This document shows, in pieces, positions 31,375 to 42,100 of a DNA stretch of 64,000 bases. A program made the translations under genes and the position numbers. Origin of the DNA: a virus; the IMG/VR virus record IMGVR_UViG_3300037041_001083, positions 1 to 64,000 of that record. One strand, written 5' to 3'. Below the pieces are notes generated by a model, which saw nothing but the letters and a program-made list of their open reading frames with translations, searched no databases and was not told the DNA's origin. The stretch's first letter is position 1; the number at the start of each line of letters is the position of its first letter.

Positions 31375-33009
31375 TTACGTTATATTGATATTTCCTGAGT
31401 TAATACGAGCTAAATAACCGTCAGCTATTATCACATTGTCTGATGGTGTTGATATTGTTACTTCACGCACACCACGCACAAAACAAAGTGATAATATTTT
31501 GTGTTGAACAACACTATTTCCAATACCAAGACCGTTTATATAACTGAGGATGCTTTGCGTAATTTCAGTGACTACTTCTTCCTGTGGACGCAAGCCATCC
31601 AGCGTAATATTTCCAACAACATTGATATAATTTACCAATGGATTGCGAACCTGCACCCAACCGCCCAAACCTACAGCACCCGGCCAAGCATCTCTATTGT
31701 CACGGTCGCCATATATCGCCTTATTAACTCCAGCAATTAATCCTGTGTAATACCTGATTGCGGTTATCTCTAGGTGATCGTTAGGCTCCAATGGTGAGTT
31801 TAAGCGGATGCATCCATAGTCAGGTGCAACCTGATATTCTTCTGCTGCTGTTCCTTGCACCATCGGAACACTATTTTTTTCAATAGTGATATTTGAAAAC
31901 ACATATGCAGCATTTTCCACCGGAGTACACACGATTGGTGTTTTGGCTCTTGGTACAAAAAAGTGATCCTCACCACCAATAGCTGAATCAATCAATAATA
32001 TAGGTGATGCTAAATCCTCTTGCGTTGGAGTAAATGCAGCCCCGTCATCAATATAAAGCATCGACGGTAAAGTAGGCGAAGGGTCTTCAACAACTTGTGC
32101 GAATACTGCCTTTTGTCCTTCATTGTTTACAATGTAAGTTTGCTCATAAATAGCATCCACTGTTGCTGTACTTAATGACTGTCTGTGCCGCCTTATCCTT
32201 GCTCGAACCTCAACATCGCTTTCAACTGAACGAGCATTAGATAGTGCTGAATCATTGTAAGTTTTTGATGTCGTAAAAGGTGCTGTACCAATGAAATCAA
32301 GGATTGTCTGGCTTGGAGTATTACCGGATGGGCCACCTACTTGTGCCGTAATATCCATTGTTCCAAGCTTCTCTCCATCATAAATAACCAATGGAGTAAC
32401 TGAGGTGTACAATTTTTTTGCACTACTACTGGAGGCTCTTGTTGCTACTGTAAACGGCCCCGGATAAGTCCTATCACCAACCGTAACCAACACAATCGTT
32501 TCACTCGCTGCATGGTCATATTGCAGCGCAGAGGTAGGATTGAATTGAATTGAAGTTTTACTGGTGTAAGTAACGTATTCAAAATTTATTGAGCCACGAG
32601 TTCCGATTATCAAAGTTCCAGAAGCAGGAAAACCCGCTGTGCTTGAAGCATTTATAAATTGTTGTCCAGTTATCGCACCACCAGCCGAAATAACCGTGGA
32701 CACCTTTGTAAGTGCCGTATCCTCGACTGTCTGCGCTCCTGTTGCATATGTTGCTTGGAACCTTGGGAGCATATCAGGATATTCGCTTATGGCTTTATCA
32801 AGCTGACTTCCACTCATTGTTTCCAAGTTTAATAATGAAAGAGCATTAATAGCTTCCTGATATAAAACGTACATTTGATCCGCTATCGCTACTGCCATGT
32901 TATCCAGCACTGTACCTAACTCCGAACTCGTGAGAGTAGACATTGCTTTCATGGTTGTTGTTATATCTAAATACATTTCCGACCGAGTTCTTGGTATAAA
33001 TGCTGGCAT
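31375..33009 (-). CDS. Baseplate J-like wedge protein
   Basis: A 544-aa baseplate protein of the gpJ/T4 gp6-like group. Visible signs: an N-terminal helical dimer region (ELGTVLDNMAVAIADQMYVL), TAQVGGPSGNTPSQTI, and the hallmark RSVESDVEVRARIRRHRQSL (usually E..A.RRRR.S....) followed by AVFAQVVEDP; the C-terminus has GNITLDGLRPQEEVVTEITQ and an EVTIS strand. It forms wedge rings around the hub in contractile tails. Confidence 0.85.
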   Translation of the reverse strand: MPAFIPRTRSEMYLDITTTMKAMSTLTSSELGTVLDNMAVAIADQMYVLYQEAINALSLLNLETMSGSQLDKAISEYPDMLPRFQATYATGAQTVEDTALTKVSTVISAGGAITGQQFINASSTAGFPASGTLIIGTRGSINFEYVTYTSKTSIQFNPTSALQYDHAASETIVLVTVGDRTYPGPFTVATRASSSSAKKLYTSVTPLVIYDGEKLGTMDITAQVGGPSGNTPSQTILDFIGTAPFTTSKTYNDSALSNARSVESDVEVRARIRRHRQSLSTATVDAIYEQTYIVNNEGQKAVFAQVVEDPSPTLPSMLYIDDGAAFTPTQEDLASPILLIDSAIGGEDHFFVPRAKTPIVCTPVENAAYVFSNITIEKNSVPMVQGTAAEEYQVAPDYGCIRLNSPLEPNDHLEITAIRYYTGLIAGVNKAIYGDRDNRDAWPGAVGLGGWVQVRNPLVNYINVVGNITLDGLRPQEEVVTEITQSILSYINGLGIGNSVVQHKILSLCFVRGVREVTISTPSDNVIIADGYLARINSGNINIT

Positions 33010-33010
33010 A

Positions 33011-35257
33011 TCACACCCTGCTGGTTATGACGATAGGATCGTCGTAGTTACGAACAAATACTGCAATTTTTATAAGCAAGTCTTGAGCTATTTTTTGAAC
33101 ACTTAATGTTTGCACACTTCGTATCCTAACGTCATCCGAAAATAAATCACTAATTTCAGCTTGCAATATCGGCAAAACAATATCTCTGCTTATTCCATTG
33201 TATTCACTTATTCCCTTGCTGATAGCTCGTCGCCAGTGACCACGTTTCATGCTGATTAATGTTTGTAAAAACTGAGACATGTTATCCTTGCCGTAAGCAA
33301 GTGATACATCATTAGCTCCAAATACAATGTCTCTACTAACAGGGTCTAGCAAAATATCGTTACCTAATGCACGTTCCTGTGGAGTAAGTATTACTGAAAC
33401 ATCATTTTCATTTCGCCATTTTATAACTGATACTGGCTTAGAAGATTGCTTAGGTGTTGGAAATAAAATCGAATCACCAAATGCTATTACATTTTTCAAT
33501 CCATTTGCAGCAATATATTCCTTGGTAGCAAGGTATGGATACTCAAGATTGTTAAGTAAAATCAAATCAACAAATCGAGCAGGATCACCAAGCAGTTTTT
33601 TCGCAACAGTTTGAATACTATCACCAGCAGCAACCGTTGCTACACGGTAATCAGCATTGGCAGAATCAATATTTTTTAACGATGCTTTAAAATCATCCTT
33701 CCATAGTGCCGCTGAGATCGTAGACTGAGTGCTCGGTGGAAGTAACGATGAACCTGCAAAATCCTGCCCGGGAGTATTGGAAGAACTAAAGTTTGCCACT
33801 TTCCCAAGCGCACTATTTCCGGGCGTAACCGATGTTTTTGAATTGTCGATTGCTTGCAATACTGACCTACTGATTGAACCCTCAAGCGCAGAGATTCGTG
33901 ATTCAAGTCCAGCAAATTTTTTACTTGTCAAACCGTCAATTTCGTCCTTGGCTTTTTGAGCTGCTACCGTAGTCGCATCAACACCTGTTTGCGAACTTCC
34001 AGAGCCTACCAGCGTTGATCCCGTACCGGATGCTGGCAAGGTCGCATTCTTCATTCCATCACGATTGGAACCAAGCATTTTTTCAATCGCTGGTGGTTTG
34101 GATGCTGCACCCTTTTTGATTCCTTCAATCCAGCTAACAGCCGTACCTTGTGGATCAGAAAATATAGCCATTGCATCACTAGCTGCTTTTTCAATCATAA
34201 GTGCTTTATTGTTTGGCTTAGGCTCAAAAAACTTATCAATAAGCAACACTCGTTCCACAGCCTTTTCAGCGAGAAATACTGCAAAAACTACACCATTAGG
34301 AGCACCCAGTCTCTCAAGTGTAAATGCAGTTGCTCGCAAATTATTTACCAGTGATTTGACGACATCTCGTGTAAAATGCTGCAAACTTGTACCAAATATT
34401 TGACCTGTTTTTATATCAGCCAAAATATTTCCAAGCTGCAATAATGGACGAAATACTGTGTCGAGAAAGTCAGCATACAATGCAGTTATTTGTCCAATGA
34501 GCGAGTTTATCCTGTCGATTGTTTCAGCTACCATTTGGACAATATCAAGAACAGAACGAAGTCCGGGAACCGAGTCAATTAAAGCCTCAAGTAAACCCTT
34601 TGCATCCTTACCATCATAAGGGTACAGAGCTTCCAATGTTATGTTGTAGGTAAAATTAAATCTATGCTCAATCGCATCCTCTGACCAGAATTGTTTTGGT
34701 TCAACAACCCAAGCCTCCTGACGCTTAACTGAAACATAAATCAAGGATAAATCCTGTTTGTAATTTCCAAACCTTTTTAAATAAGCATATCGCCTAAATA
34801 CATTTTGAAGAAACTTAAATCCCTCAAGTCCTGAGCCAACACCGCTGGAAGGTAATTTTGCCCCTTCTTGATTAGGATATAAGCCACATGTTCCTTGTAT
34901 TTGAATTTCCTTGCTGGGTGATCCTTCACTCTGAATTAACTTTCCACCACCTTGAGTTGGTGTAATAGTCATTGCATGAGGTTCAATTACCACTTCCCTT
35001 TGTGGAGCAATTAAAAAAGGAATTTTGTAAGACAGTCCACCACTTTTAAGGATGAACGCATAGTCCTCTGAACGTGATTTTATTCCATGCCACTTCGACC
35101 TATCAACTTTGTTTTCCGAAAATTGCTTTATATCCGATTCCTGCTCGTATAATTTTGACCATTTATCCACTAATAAATCAGTCAATAGCGTTTGGACAAG
35201 TGCTAGAGATGACTCATTCACCGCATCATCAACACCTGTTTCAAAACTTAAAGCCAT
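33011..35257 (-). CDS. LysM plus gp25-like baseplate protein
   Basis: A 748-aa protein. N-terminal half: tail-hub-like with IEPHAMTITPTQGGGK and EIQIQGTCGLYP. Then helical repeats and a Ser/Gly linker. At about 555-620, YRVATVAAGDSIQTVAKKLL with ARFVDLILLNNL and AFGDSILFP is LysM-like. The last 120 residues (RDIVFGANDVSLAYGKDNMS, SVQTLSVQKIAQDLLIKIAV) resemble a gp25/gpW wedge protein. So LysM hub-adaptor and wedge functions look fused in one chain. Downstream of the spike and upstream of J, as expected. Confidence 0.7.
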   Translation of the reverse strand: MALSFETGVDDAVNESSLALVQTLLTDLLVDKWSKLYEQESDIKQFSENKVDRSKWHGIKSRSEDYAFILKSGGLSYKIPFLIAPQREVVIEPHAMTITPTQGGGKLIQSEGSPSKEIQIQGTCGLYPNQEGAKLPSSGVGSGLEGFKFLQNVFRRYAYLKRFGNYKQDLSLIYVSVKRQEAWVVEPKQFWSEDAIEHRFNFTYNITLEALYPYDGKDAKGLLEALIDSVPGLRSVLDIVQMVAETIDRINSLIGQITALYADFLDTVFRPLLQLGNILADIKTGQIFGTSLQHFTRDVVKSLVNNLRATAFTLERLGAPNGVVFAVFLAEKAVERVLLIDKFFEPKPNNKALMIEKAASDAMAIFSDPQGTAVSWIEGIKKGAASKPPAIEKMLGSNRDGMKNATLPASGTGSTLVGSGSSQTGVDATTVAAQKAKDEIDGLTSKKFAGLESRISALEGSISRSVLQAIDNSKTSVTPGNSALGKVANFSSSNTPGQDFAGSSLLPPSTQSTISAALWKDDFKASLKNIDSANADYRVATVAAGDSIQTVAKKLLGDPARFVDLILLNNLEYPYLATKEYIAANGLKNVIAFGDSILFPTPKQSSKPVSVIKWRNENDVSVILTPQERALGNDILLDPVSRDIVFGANDVSLAYGKDNMSQFLQTLISMKRGHWRRAISKGISEYNGISRDIVLPILQAEISDLFSDDVRIRSVQTLSVQKIAQDLLIKIAVFVRNYDDPIVITSRV

Positions 35258-35275
35258 GAGTAACCTCCGCTATTT

Positions 35276-36079
35276 TCAAATTAAAGCCCCAGTACCAGTA
35301 CCAGTTATTATAGGAGAAGCAGATGTTGTAACGCCATCTCCACCGGGATATGGAGGTGCTGGAGGAGTAATTGTTGCCAATCCACCCCCAGCAGTACCCA
35401 TGTCTGTAGTAGTAATTGCCGCTGTTTTAGCAAACGCAATTACCGCATCCGCTATTTTCCCAGCAGCAACATCCGCTGTATTTCCTGATGATAAGTCACT
35501 AAATATAGCCTCGATAGCCGAAGACAAATCACCTTCCACCAATCCGCTACCTGAATCACTTTCAATGCTACCAGTACCAGTACCCGACCACGAACCAGTG
35601 CCTACCGTTCCTGTTACTGGAGGAACAAGAGGTGCAACTGGAGCACCCGGCAAAAACACACCCGTTACCTGCGTCATTACTTTGGCCTCACTGTAAAGAG
35701 TAACCAAATAATCAGCCCAGTCACCAGCCGCTATGTCGAATGAGTCAGCATAATTTTTAAATAAAGCCTTCATATCATCAACAAATGCACTTCGAGAAGA
35801 ATCTAATCCTGCGCCCGAACTTGACTTGTCTAGGCCACCTGTTCCCGTTCCTGATATGGTTCCGGGAGTTGTAGTTAAAAAAACCGCAACTGTTTGTCCT
35901 GCCGCTGCTTCTCCTGTGTCCATTGTTTGAGGAACACCAGCTATGAGCAAGGTGTGAATTGCTGCTGCAACTTGTTGCGCTTTATCCGCTGCTGTTGGGT
36001 AAGGTTCTCCTGTTCCCAAATCACTAAATATTGAGTTTAATGTTGCTTTAAATGATATTTTTGCAACCGCTAATGGCAT
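35276..36079 (-). CDS. Repeat-containing virion protein
   Basis: A 267-aa protein with three related helical units: LNSIFSDLGTGEPYPTAADK, DMKALFKNYADSFDIAAGDW and IEAIFSDLSSGNTADVAAGK, separated by Gly/Thr/Ser linkers (GTISGTGTGGLDKSSSGAG, TGTVGTGSWSGTGTGS). It ends PIITGTGTGALI. It sits between spike and LysM genes. It is probably a structural or assembly protein; no family known. Confidence 0.6.
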   Translation of the reverse strand: MPLAVAKISFKATLNSIFSDLGTGEPYPTAADKAQQVAAAIHTLLIAGVPQTMDTGEAAAGQTVAVFLTTTPGTISGTGTGGLDKSSSGAGLDSSRSAFVDDMKALFKNYADSFDIAAGDWADYLVTLYSEAKVMTQVTGVFLPGAPVAPLVPPVTGTVGTGSWSGTGTGSIESDSGSGLVEGDLSSAIEAIFSDLSSGNTADVAAGKIADAVIAFAKTAAITTTDMGTAGGGLATITPPAPPYPGGDGVTTSASPIITGTGTGALI

Positions 36080-36082
36080 TTT

Positions 36083-37225
36083 TTATCCTGTCGTAACTAT
36101 TGTTGACAAATGAGTTCCGGGCGCAGCATCCATTGGCACAATCGGAGGGCCAGATGGCCCGACACCTGTGGGGTGCGTATGAGCATCGTAGAGACTTTTA
36201 AACGCTGTTCCCTTTATCACGGCTTCTGTAGCTCCTTCGCTTAATTCAATCGCTGGTGCGTCGATAACCGCCTTTGTGTTTGCCTTCACTGTAGCATTTT
36301 CACTCTCCACTTTAACATCACCAGTAACCGTGATGGTTGCATCCTTGGTTACATTGATGATTGCATTTTCAGTAACCGTGATAGTGAAGTCCTTTATGGT
36401 GCTAATAGTTATTCCTGTTGGAGATAACTCGATAATATTTTCACCATCAGGATTTTGACTCGTTATTTTTGTTGAATGAGCTGTACCGTCAATTTCAACC
36501 ATTTGCTTTTTCTGGTCGCTGGTATTGTCCGTTACTGTTGCAGTTATTTTTGGAGCATCCTTCGTGTTATCAATCACCAACTCAACACTTTGTTTTTGAT
36601 CTTCTGATACGTCAAAGTCGTCCTTTTCAGCAAACAACTTGACTGTTATTTTTTTGTTGGCTTCGGTTTTTTCATAAGTCTTGGTGCTTTTAAATTCTAA
36701 ATTACCATCCTTATCAATGTACATTTCCATGCCATTCATGCGGATACGGTAGTGATCGCCTTTTTCCTCTCCATAGCGAGGATATGGAGCAATATCACCA
36801 TCAGCACGAGTATGATAACTAGGCAATGTCTTTATTATCATTGGAAATTGAACGTTGGCATTTATGAATACAATCAAAACTGCATCGCCATCATCCTTAG
36901 TAGTATCCAATATCAAATCATTTGCGGCTTCTGGCTCCTCACCCTTTTTATGTACTCGCTGTTTAAGCCCCTTTGGTCGATAATCAATAAAATTATCAAC
37001 ACTAGATTTCTCTTGTGCAAAAGGAACTTGAAATAAATCAATTCCAAATGCAGGAATATTAACATCACAAAATACGGATATACCTGTACTATCTTTAGAA
37101 TCTAAATGATAAACTTTCCTTATTATTCCTACTACTGGATAAGGTATGTAATGAGGATCAAAGCCTCTCTGCTTAAATTTAAGCCCACCTTGAACAACAG
37201 TTCCATCACTTAATGTTTTACTCAT
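36083..37225 (-). CDS. Baseplate central spike protein
   Basis: A 380-aa gpV/gp5-like spike. The N-terminal OB-like part (residues about 30-140) carries VGIIRKVYHLDSKDSTGISV; the central part has short beta-helix repeats (TITVTENAIINVTKDATITV); the tip ends SLYDAHTHPTGVGPSGPP, the HxH metal-binding tip pattern of phage spikes. It pierces the outer membrane during contraction. Its start overlaps the hub stop as ATGA. Confidence 0.85.
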   Translation of the reverse strand: MSKTLSDGTVVQGGLKFKQRGFDPHYIPYPVVGIIRKVYHLDSKDSTGISVFCDVNIPAFGIDLFQVPFAQEKSSVDNFIDYRPKGLKQRVHKKGEEPEAANDLILDTTKDDGDAVLIVFINANVQFPMIIKTLPSYHTRADGDIAPYPRYGEEKGDHYRIRMNGMEMYIDKDGNLEFKSTKTYEKTEANKKITVKLFAEKDDFDVSEDQKQSVELVIDNTKDAPKITATVTDNTSDQKKQMVEIDGTAHSTKITSQNPDGENIIELSPTGITISTIKDFTITVTENAIINVTKDATITVTGDVKVESENATVKANTKAVIDAPAIELSEGATEAVIKGTAFKSLYDAHTHPTGVGPSGPPIVPMDAAPGTHLSTIVTTG

Positions 37226-39141
37226 GCGTTCATAATCCCATTATTATTGTTTGAAGAACCAAGATCACTTGTTTCAAATTCATTTTGTGTTTCAAGGTTA
37301 TATCTAATGCCTCTTATCACAGTTAATGTAGTAGTTATTTGTGCTCCATAGGTATATTCATCAACAAGGGCTTGTACATAAAACAATTCAATCTTGGGAT
37401 ACCTATTTACGTCGTCAATACGAGTTTTAATATATCGACATGGTACGCCAATACGGGCTTCTGGTAAGAATCTACATGTTATTGATCCATTGAGGAAATA
37501 AGGATTTAAGTAATACCAATTTGCTATTGTTTTACTAAATGAAGCCAATAAACTTTGAAAAGTAGATTCTTCTTCATCTGATTTTTGTCCTGATTGAACA
37601 TAAAACGATTGTAGTTCCATCATCCTAAAACCATATTTTTTAATACTTACTGGATCTATTATTATGCCTCCAGCATCAGCACTTAATATCCTTACAGTCA
37701 TTTGTGATATTTGTTCCGATTGCATTGGCAATACGCAAAATCCATTATGTCTATCATGTCCTGACCTACCTACGCTATAGTTTAATACTGTAGGAGTATA
37801 TGAAGTAGCTTTCCCAATTATTTGTTCCAATTTGTCATTTAATATTGCTGGTGAATTAACCCTATCGGTAGCTCCCATGATAGTGAATGCAGAAGGCATT
37901 AATTCCAATAAACTTAATGAAACTCCAGTTTGTTCCTCTTTAAACGAATCATTTAATGTTTCAGTAGGTGATATTAAATAATCAGCTACATTTTGTGTCA
38001 TTCCTTTTGCTATATTGTACGGTCTTTGCCTAAATACTACTGTAGGTATATTCCTTGCTATTTCACTACGACCATTTGTATAAGAAAGAGCTTCATCATT
38101 AGCCACACCATTTGGACACATATCAAACCAAAATTCATTCATAAACTCATTGGTTAATCCTTTGAGTAATTCAAAGAATCCTGTTGTTGATGATTGAGCT
38201 GTCATAAATGAACGATTAAAGTTTTTTCCTGCTGTTGGCTTAATGCTTTTCAGACTTAAATAAGCAAAAATAGATTTAGAACCAGAATTTTTTGCACTTT
38301 TAAGCAATGTTTTTATATTGTCCATAAAATTGGTATTTTGTTTTCGTGTAGATTCAGGAGCTTCTTCTATTCTTTTTAAAAACGCATCTATAGTTTTTTC
38401 AGCTATTTCCAAATTTTCCTTAACAACTTCATTATCTAAATCTCTTGCTAATGATGTTGGTATTTGCCATTGAGGAAAGGGAACGGCGGTAAGGATTGTT
38501 GTTAATAGTTCTCTTATTATTTCATCAGGTGATGCTATATAAGGAATGGTAGTACCATAAAACACATTTACAGCATTCAATCCTGCGATGTTTTCATTAT
38601 AGTAAAGTGTTATGTCTTGAATAATAGAACCAAACGAACGACCTGATACTTGGAACATCACTCGCGGCCCTGATTCTGTTTGATGTTCAACCCGTTCAAC
38701 CCGATCAATTTTACCGAAAAACCTTTCGTACATTAACAAAAACGAAGCCTTTTTAATCCTTTTTTGTGTGCCATTTCCATAAACTGGTATAGGCAATACT
38801 GAACTATCACCAAGATATGCAAAATTACTATTTATATCAATCCCAATAAATCCCGATGCAATATTGAAATGTGAATCATTTATATCATGGCTGCTAATCT
38901 TGTCTCCCATGAATATTCTTATAAAACTATCAGGATTAATTAATTCATCCCAAGGGCGTGTTGGCAATAAAGTCATACTGAACGATCCATTGATGTCTTC
39001 AACACTTCGCTCACACCTACAAGCCTGTATTTCGTGATACAGGAGGTAATCACCACCAGCTTCATCATCTGCTTTATATATTTTCGCTGCACAACCTGAG
39101 TTTTGGTCATAAGCATATGCATCACGCTTTACATCACTCAT
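37222..39141 (-). CDS. Tail hub protein, gp27/gpD-like
   Basis: A 639-aa protein from ATG 39141 (MSDVKRDAYAYDQNSG), GGGAG 9-10 nt upstream; an earlier in-frame start lies inside the tape-measure gene. The N-terminal tube-like barrel is suggested by CERSVEDINGSFSMTLLPT and RPWDELINPDSFIRIFMGDK, then MFQVSGRSFGSIIQD. The position between tape measure and spike is that of the hub, which joins tube and spike. Sequence similarity to named families is faint. Confidence 0.75.
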   Translation of the reverse strand: MSDVKRDAYAYDQNSGCAAKIYKADDEAGGDYLLYHEIQACRCERSVEDINGSFSMTLLPTRPWDELINPDSFIRIFMGDKISSHDINDSHFNIASGFIGIDINSNFAYLGDSSVLPIPVYGNGTQKRIKKASFLLMYERFFGKIDRVERVEHQTESGPRVMFQVSGRSFGSIIQDITLYYNENIAGLNAVNVFYGTTIPYIASPDEIIRELLTTILTAVPFPQWQIPTSLARDLDNEVVKENLEIAEKTIDAFLKRIEEAPESTRKQNTNFMDNIKTLLKSAKNSGSKSIFAYLSLKSIKPTAGKNFNRSFMTAQSSTTGFFELLKGLTNEFMNEFWFDMCPNGVANDEALSYTNGRSEIARNIPTVVFRQRPYNIAKGMTQNVADYLISPTETLNDSFKEEQTGVSLSLLELMPSAFTIMGATDRVNSPAILNDKLEQIIGKATSYTPTVLNYSVGRSGHDRHNGFCVLPMQSEQISQMTVRILSADAGGIIIDPVSIKKYGFRMMELQSFYVQSGQKSDEEESTFQSLLASFSKTIANWYYLNPYFLNGSITCRFLPEARIGVPCRYIKTRIDDVNRYPKIELFYVQALVDEYTYGAQITTTLTVIRGIRYNLETQNEFETSDLGSSNNNNGIMNA

Positions 39142-39145
39142 TATC

Positions 39146-42100
39146 TTATGCTCCCATTCTACCGTTAGGCTGTGTAATCCTGTTCCTAAGCACACTCGTT
39201 AATTGTTCAAGTGCTGCTGTGTTTTTCTTCGATAAAGTTGCGTGTTCCTGTGAACCACTATCCTGTGTTTTTTGCACTTGCGGTTTCGCTGCTTCTGGTG
39301 CAGGTGCAGCCGTTGTAACTGGTGCTGGCATAGGCGTTGCTGGAGTTAAATCAAACTTGTTCATTGGAGGCTGTACAAGCGACTGCATAGATTTGGTTTT
39401 TGGAACAAGAGGATTCGACATATCAAATTTTTTATTTAATATTTTTGCTGCTGGCTTAGGAGGAGTAATTGCTGCCTCAGATGCCGCTTTAATTGGTGCT
39501 GGTGCTGGAGTTGTTACCTTCTTAGTTGTTGATTTTGGTGCTGGCATAGGTTGAACTAAAGGAATATTGCCCCTTGTTACGCCCGCTACTTGTTCTTCGG
39601 TTATTGGCTTGCCACCTACCATCGGAGTAGTGGTTTCCATTTTATCCTTAAAATACCCAACTACTTCGTTTTCTAGTGCAGCAATCGAATCAATAGGTGA
39701 CATCAATCCTTCGCCTATTTGTCCAAGTAATCCTTTTTCCTGTAGTCCTTTAACTTTGTTTTTTAAATATTTTTCCTGTGCTTCTGGAGTCATTTTAGCA
39801 AGCATGACTATATCAACACCAGCCATCATCGCATCAATAGGTGCAAAATATTTCCCTGCCGCTTTACTAAATCCTTTTGCTGCTGGCAATACTTTACCAA
39901 GTGCAGAACCTGTTTTTGCAAGCCAAGTTCCAAATTTTGATGCTCCCTCTACTGTTTTTGTCGCTGCTGTTACGACCTTCAATGCTTTAGGTGCAGTTTT
40001 CGCAGTTACGTTAGCAATCTCTGCTGCTTTACCTGTTGCTGACACTACTTTTGATGTTGCTTCGCTACCTTTTGCTACCGCTGTAATTCCTGCTTTAGCC
40101 ACACCCGTAACCCCAAGAGCAACCGCAATAGGTTTTAAAGCATCGACTACATCTTTAAATCCTCCTTGGTTATTTGTGTCGCTTAATCCCACAGCACCAG
40201 CGAGCGTTACAAGTCCATCAACCGCTTTTTGTGTAATCTCATTCTGTAATTTCTGGATACCCATTATTGCTGGTAAGGTTTCATCAACTCCCTTAGTTAA
40301 TATTCGTTGTTCTTCCTTAGATATATCCAGCATTTGTAGCATTGGATCTTTTGTCGTTTCTTCCAATGCTTTCAAATCTTTTTCAGCAGCAGGAGTCATG
40401 CCTTCCTTGTCGATTTTTGCAACCAATGCTTGTGTTTGTTTTATTTGCTCTTGAGTAAGTCCTGTTAAATCACCTAATGCCAACTCAGCACTCGCACCCT
40501 TACCGAACTCCTTACCAGCTTGATCGAATATTGATTTTAAGTTTTCAACAGTATCTTTGGAACTTCCTCCGAATATTCCCTTTTCCATTCGCATACGGGT
40601 TTTTTGATATTCTTCAGCCAAACCACCTTCACGGCCACCTTGCTTTTGCGAACCAAATCCCATTGCTCGCATCATAAAGCCAGTGCCAATTCCACCAGTT
40701 CCTTTAGCAGAACCTTTTACAAATTGGTCAATTCCTCGAAGGCCAGCCATAATCGGCCCAGCCATAAAGGACTCTTTAGTTCCACCAGTTTTTGATATGA
40801 ACGCACCTAATGATTTGGCAATTTCACCTGCGTTATTTGAACCCGTAAGCTTGTTATTCTCAGCTTGAAGTCCTATTACTTCCTGCGTAAACTCGGTTAT
40901 TTTTGCCTTGTCGATACCAGCCTTGATCCCCTCAGCCATGATTTTCTTGAGCTGGCTTATTGATTCCGTTCCTACCGCACCACCAGCTCGCCCAAGCTGA
41001 CCTGCTTGCTGGAATAATTCGCCACGTTCCATGCCTGTCGATCTAGCCACTCTTGATATTTGCGTGAGTCCACTGACCGCTGCTTTACCCCCGATTGCCC
41101 TTGCACCAGCCTGAACGTCAGCGAGGTTTTCTTGAGGAGCATAACCTAATCCGGGAGCACCATATTGCGCCTGTTTTGCCTGTGCTGTGCCGCCAAGGAT
41201 CGCACTTGCCCTCACTCGTTGCTCTGCTATTGCTGGAGCCATTTGCTTCATGCGGTAGCCTTGCAATGCGGTGTAACCAGCAGCAGCAATACCACCACCA
41301 ATCAAACCACCCTTAACCATCCCAAGACCTTTTGTTGCCAGTCCTGCAATGCCACTTAAACCTGACTCCTCAGCACCTTCTCTAGCAGCTTCATAGCCAC
41401 GGGAACTATATTTTGCAATGGTTGCAGCGGTGGATACTCCGGGCAAATTCATATCAGAGGCGGCTTCTAATAATGCATATCTACCTTTACTAAATGCTCG
41501 ACGACCACCACGACTACTGCGACCACCACGACTACTGCGACCACTACCACCTTGTTCCTCTTCATGGTCTATGAATCTGGCACGACCTTTTTTGATAAGT
41601 TTTTCGGATTCCTGTACTAATTTTTCCTGATTTACTACAGATGTCTCTGTGAGTTTTTTTTCCTCATGCAAACTTTTTAAATATACACGTTCGTTTTTTT
41701 CCAAGTCCTGATGTTGTTTTATTTTTAATTTTCCATACCGTATATCTTGGTCAAATGTTTGTGAATATGCCTTGTGAAATTCTAATTCTTTTTTTTGTAA
41801 TTCATGTTTTTGCTTAAATACCTTGTACTCTTTTTCAGCTCGTTCAAGCCCTGTTTGTTTTTCCTGCAATGTTTGAAATGCTGGAGCAACCTTGGCCTCT
41901 TGTGTTTGATATGCGGCTTCCACTGTTGGCATTGCTTCCTTGCCAACCTTGCGGAGCTTGGTAATATTCTTTTCATCTGTGCCTGTTATTTCACGAATAG
42001 TAGCAGCTTTTTCCTTAGTTATTTTTCCCGTAGTTGCTGCTTTTAAGTCAATAGCTTTGCCCTGCGCCTTGTTTGCTTCCTCTTGTGCTTGTAGTGCTTG

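Noticed and set aside
35109-35696. 195-aa + strand open frame across the spike/LysM gene junction
   Set aside because: It runs antisense to two well-supported genes and its Pro/Val/Ala repeats mirror GTGTG repeats on the coding strand.
39567-40454. 295-aa + strand open frame inside the tape measure gene
   Set aside because: Antisense shadow of Ala/Lys-rich tape measure codons; no ribosome site or recognisable domain.
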